Under the pieces are notes generated by a model. It worked only from the letters and a program-made list of their open reading frames with translations, searched no databases and was not told the origin of the DNA. From Acidobacteriota bacterium (GTDB lineage Bacteria > Acidobacteriota > Vicinamibacteria > Marinacidobacterales > SMYC01), in contig JAUVQL010000042.1 in NCBI GenBank assembly GCA_030598165.1, forward strand, positions 1 to 7,147: DNA of 7,147 nt, given 5' to 3'. Position 1 is the first letter of the stretch. Every line of letters starts with the position of its first letter. Position numbers and translations under genes: made by a program. This document shows, piece after piece, positions 5,309 through 7,147 of the stretch.

Positions 5309-5989
5309 TTAGGCTGCTGTCTTCTTCGCCATGAAGTCGATGAGCTCGGAAGCGCTATTGTCCATCTCGACGCCGAATCCTTCGACCTTACCTGTGAAGT
5401 AGTTGAATGCCCACACGGCCGGAACGGCTACGAACAGACCGAAAGCGGTGCACACTAGAGCCTCAGAGATACCTGCCGACACGGCGCCGATACCACCGGA
5501 CCCGGTCAAGGCCATACCGCGGAAAGCGTTGATGATGCCGACGACGGTACCGAATAGTCCGACGAAGGGAGCCGTGGCGCCGATCGTTGCCAATCCGCCA
5601 AGTCCGCGCTTGAGCTCAACGTGGTTGACTGCAGTGGCGCGCTCGATGGCTCGGTGGGCGGCCTCTAGCATCTCGTCGCGGCTACCTTGATCAGATGACT
5701 CCTGCTGGAAGGTGTATTCCTGGAGTCCTGCGAGGAGAACTTTCGCCAGGTGGCTGAACTTGAAATCCTTCTTCTGGCTCACCTTGATCGCATCTTCGAT
5801 CTTGTGATCCTTCAACAGCTTGGCGACTTGGGGTGCATAGGCCCTGGATTGCTTCCTTGCCTTGTTGTACGCCCAGCCGCGCTCAATCATCACACCGATC
5901 GAATATATCGACATGACTACCAAAACGAGGTTGGTGACGATGGCCGCGGTCCCCATCGCCTCGATCATTTCCATTACTCCGAACTGCAT
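5309..5989 (-). CDS. exbB: MotA/TolQ/ExbB-family proton channel protein
   Basis: The 226-residue inner-membrane protein forms the pentameric ring around the ExbD helices. Membrane helix 1 is at about 16-37, a cytoplasmic helical loop at about 40-128, helix 2 at about 132-156 (IGATAPFVGLFGTVVGII) and helix 3 at about 172-198 (GISEALVCTAFGLFVAVP). The channel residues T148, E176 and T181 are present and, as I recall, carry the same numbers as in Escherichia coli ExbB. AGGAGG (6002-5997) lies 7 bases before the ATG at 5989. The tonB stop codon is 43 bases upstream. Its place between tonB and exbD supports ExbB rather than TolQ or AglR, although sequence alone cannot fully separate these subfamilies. 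Confidence 0.93.
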   Translation of the reverse strand: MQFGVMEMIEAMGTAAIVTNLVLVVMSIYSIGVMIERGWAYNKARKQSRAYAPQVAKLLKDHKIEDAIKVSQKKDFKFSHLAKVLLAGLQEYTFQQESSDQGSRDEMLEAAHRAIERATAVNHVELKRGLGGLATIGATAPFVGLFGTVVGIINAFRGMALTGSGGIGAVSAGISEALVCTAFGLFVAVPAVWAFNYFTGKVEGFGVEMDNSASELIDFMAKKTAA

Positions 5990-6032
5990 GCTTTCTCCTC
6001 CTAGCTTTTCGATGTCTAACAGCTTGTAACAA

Positions 6033-6752
6033 TTACTGCAATGAAAAATTCACGGTTACGGTCATGACAATGGGTACGGGCACGCCGTTGAGCATGGTCG
6101 GTTCGTACTTCCATTGTTTCACCGCACTGATAGCCGACTGGTCCAACAGGGGAATAGATCGGAGAATTCGCACGTTGGTAACGTTCCCTGAGGGATCGAT
6201 GATGGCCTCCAAAATCACGATGCCTTGAACACGTGCTTGTTTCGCGATGTCTGGATAAGTTGGCGACACATCTTTGATCTTTCTTGGGGCCTTGATGTTA
6301 CCCCCGACCCTCACCGGCTTCGCTTTCGGCGCTGGTGGTGGGGCGTCAGGCAAACCGCCTACGATACCTCCGAGAACGCCGCCCGGTACGCCGCCTTCCA
6401 CGCCGCCCGGGACACCAAAAAAGTCGATCCCCTCACCAATATCGTCCGGAACATCCACCGGAGCCACGAACTTGGGGGTCTCGGTCATGACCGGCTTTGG
6501 AGCTGAAGGTCTCGCTCGTTTCGGTGGTGGTGGTGGCGGAGGTGGTGGCGGAGGTGGTGGCGGAGGCGCCATGAAAGTCATAATGCCTTGAGGGGTAGGT
6601 AGTGCGTCGGTGGCCATCAGTGGAACGATGACCAAAACGAGGATGACCCCCAACTGAATGAATGTGGAGGTCAAAAAGCTTGCCAATGACCTACCGACCG
6701 GCCTCCCAGCCCCTCCGGACTCCACTAGACCTGTCATAAATTCTCTGGGCAC
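6033..6752 (-). CDS. tonB: Energy transducer TonB
   Basis: The 239-residue protein carries inner-membrane motor energy to outer-membrane TonB-dependent transporters. A cytoplasmic N-terminus (1-25) precedes one membrane helix (about 26-47). The periplasmic linker has 15 consecutive prolines (63-77), a basic Pro-rich stretch, and five xxGG tetrads (114-133: VPGG, VEGG, VPGG, VLGG, IVGG). The TonB C-terminal domain is at about 153-237, with SPTYPDIAKQARVQG, then VILEAIIDPSGNV, then AVKQWKYEPTMLNGVPV. The start is GTG at 6752, with AAAGGAG 11 bases upstream; ATG at codon 6 is the alternative. The intramembrane His of Escherichia coli TonB appears to be replaced by Gln33 (S29-x3-Q33). It is the first gene of the four-gene operon. 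Confidence 0.94.
   Translation of the reverse strand: MPREFMTGLVESGGAGRPVGRSLASFLTSTFIQLGVILVLVIVPLMATDALPTPQGIMTFMAPPPPPPPPPPPPPPPKRARPSAPKPVMTETPKFVAPVDVPDDIGEGIDFFGVPGGVEGGVPGGVLGGIVGGLPDAPPPAPKAKPVRVGGNIKAPRKIKDVSPTYPDIAKQARVQGIVILEAIIDPSGNVTNVRILRSIPLLDQSAISAVKQWKYEPTMLNGVPVPIVMTVTVNFSLQ
6531..6566 (-). repeat. Three perfect 12-bp tandem repeats encoding polyproline in tonB
   Basis: On the plus strand the unit TGGTGGCGGAGG occurs at 6531-6542, 6543-6554 and 6555-6566 without a mismatch. Read on the minus strand, each unit is four proline codons (CCT CCG CCA CCA). With the adjoining bases to 6522 they encode the 15-proline run. Being a multiple of three, copy-number change would lengthen or shorten the run without a frameshift. 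Confidence 0.9.
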
Positions 6753-6981
6753 GGTAAATAGCGCTCCTTTCCTGACGGGAGGTAGTTAGGTCCCCTACCT
6801 GGTTGTTTGAAAATGGCCTGACCTATCGAGGGCAGACCGATTACTCGGACATCACCTTAGACACCGGATTTGACCGTAGGGTTCCCTGCCAAAAACACGG
6901 ATTTGGGCTTTTTTTCGTCGAGTGGGATTCCTGGGTCAACATCTGGTTGGCCTCAAAGGCGCCTAGACTTACGAACGAGGA

Positions 6982-7010
6982 ATACTAGCCCCGTCCCCGG
7001 GATCTGTCAA
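6982..7010 (-). promoter_or_regulatory. Predicted sigma70-type promoter of the tonB operon
   Basis: On the minus strand a perfect -35 TTGACA (7010-7005) is followed by a 17-base spacer and -10 TAGTAT (6987-6982). Transcription would start near 6975. The spacer holds a GC-rich run (CCCGGGGACGGGG). No competing promoter of similar quality is seen closer to tonB. Confidence 0.7.
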
Positions 7011-7042
7011 GCGTCTTCTTACCGCTCGGTAAGTGATTGGAA

Positions 7043-7068
7043 GGCGCCCAGTTAGCGTCTTGGGCGCC
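7043..7068. repeat. GC-rich hairpin with an AAGACGCTAA-containing loop region
   Basis: GGCGCCCA (7043-7050) and TGGGCGCC (7061-7068) are perfect 8-base complements around a 10-base loop. On the minus strand the sequence reads GGCGCCCAAGACGCTAAC, close to GGCGCCAAGACGC...CTAAG of repeat copy 2, so it may be a degenerate relative. It has no T-tail on either strand. It lies between the tonB promoter and the possible gene end at 7087. Confidence 0.6.
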
Positions 7069-7074
7069 CCAGGT

Positions 7075-7102
7075 AGAACTCAGAACTCAGAACCCAGAAC
7101 TC
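7075..7102. repeat. Four tandem copies of a 7-bp unit (AGAACTC)
   Basis: AGAACTC occurs at 7075-7081, 7082-7088 and 7096-7102, with the variant AGAACCC at 7089-7095. A further partial copy, AGAACCTC, follows at 7106-7113. This is a short tandem repeat in the intergenic space or at the very end of a gene. Confidence 0.85.
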
Positions 7103-7146
7103 AGCAGAACCTCTCGGATGTGGTCCGGTCCAAAATAGTGGATTAC
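7087..7146 (-). CDS. Possible 3' end of an unidentified gene (5' end outside window)
   Basis: The minus strand from 7146 is open for 19 codons to a TGA at 7089-7087 and gives VIHYFGPDHIREVLLSSGF. The peptide is protein-like and vaguely resembles the end of a class I methyltransferase core (F-x-P-x-x-(L/I)-R-x-x-L-x-x-x-GF). The last five codons and the stop lie in the 7-bp tandem repeat, so the natural end may have been altered. One other minus-strand frame is also open here, to a TAA at 7052-7054, and codes for a less convincing peptide. Function is not assigned. Confidence 0.35.
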   Translation of the reverse strand, partial: VIHYFGPDHIREVLLSSGF

Positions 7147-7147
7147 A

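Larger units (their letters stand above)
6753..7086. other. tonB upstream region with a long leader
   Basis: No credible gene lies here. The predicted tonB promoter is at 6982-7010, so the leader is about 220 bases. Within it AGGTAG (6780-6785) and CTACCT (6795-6800) could form a hairpin shortly before the tonB ribosome binding site. A weak CCAAA-N8-TTTGG stem precedes seven Ts on the plus strand (near 6890-6917), but no plus-strand gene leads into it. I recognise no known riboswitch class and no clear Fur box. Confidence 0.6.

Noticed and set aside
4391..5989. Assignment to a Tol-Pal (tolQ-tolR) or gliding-motility (aglRQS) system
   Set aside because: A TonB gene with the full C-terminal domain heads the operon, and tolA, tolB and pal are not present in the window.
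6274..6591. Plus-strand open frame with a glycine run
   Set aside because: The glycines are the antisense image of the TonB polyproline codons.
6886..6918. Plus-strand hairpin CCAAA-N8-TTTGG followed by seven Ts, resembling a terminator
   Set aside because: The stem has only 5 AT-rich pairs and no plus-strand gene leads into it; it lies in the tonB leader.

Overview
The window looks like a piece of a Gram-negative chromosome of moderate GC, most likely from an environmental bacterium of the Acidobacteriota or a similar phylum. The evidence is a complete Ton energy-transduction operon with two adjacent exbD genes, a TonB whose linker combines a 15-proline run with a string of xxGG tetrads, a lipobox-bearing TPR lipoprotein, and intergenic AACGC/AAGACGC-type repeats of the kind I recall from many environmental genomes. 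The phylum is an inference from gene style; no marker gene here settles it.

Layout. Bases 2-73 (+) hold the last 23 codons of a probable DUF971-family protein. Bases 74-373 are intergenic and rich in repeats: an imperfect inverted pair of 34-base arms, an 8-bp-periodic repeat block between them, a possible weak terminator, and a perfect 20-bp palindrome next to the rel stop codon. Bases 374-2533 (-) encode a full-length bifunctional Rel/SpoT (p)ppGpp synthetase/hydrolase. Bases 2534-2774 are a divergent promoter region with one good sigma70-type promoter for each flanking gene. Bases 2775-3812 (+) encode a TPR lipoprotein, followed by a strong hairpin terminator. Bases 3813-4390 are non-coding and carry hairpins plus a second copy of the 8-bp-periodic repeat. 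The minus strand from 6752 down to 4391 is a compact operon tonB-exbB-exbD-exbD, with a near-consensus promoter about 230 bases upstream of tonB and a textbook terminator just after the last stop. Bases 7041-7147 hold a hairpin, a 7-bp tandem repeat and possibly the 3' end of another minus-strand gene.

How the genes work together. TonB, ExbB and the two ExbD proteins should form one inner-membrane motor that uses the proton gradient to drive TonB-dependent outer-membrane transporters. All diagnostic ExbB and ExbD residues are present. The TPR lipoprotein converges on this operon and could be an accessory envelope factor, but only position suggests this. Rel is an independent stringent-response gene.

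I see no CRISPR array, transposase, tRNA, rRNA, toxin-antitoxin pair or defence system. The coding content is conventional. The least explained material is the set of intergenic repeats and hairpins and some control features of the ton operon.
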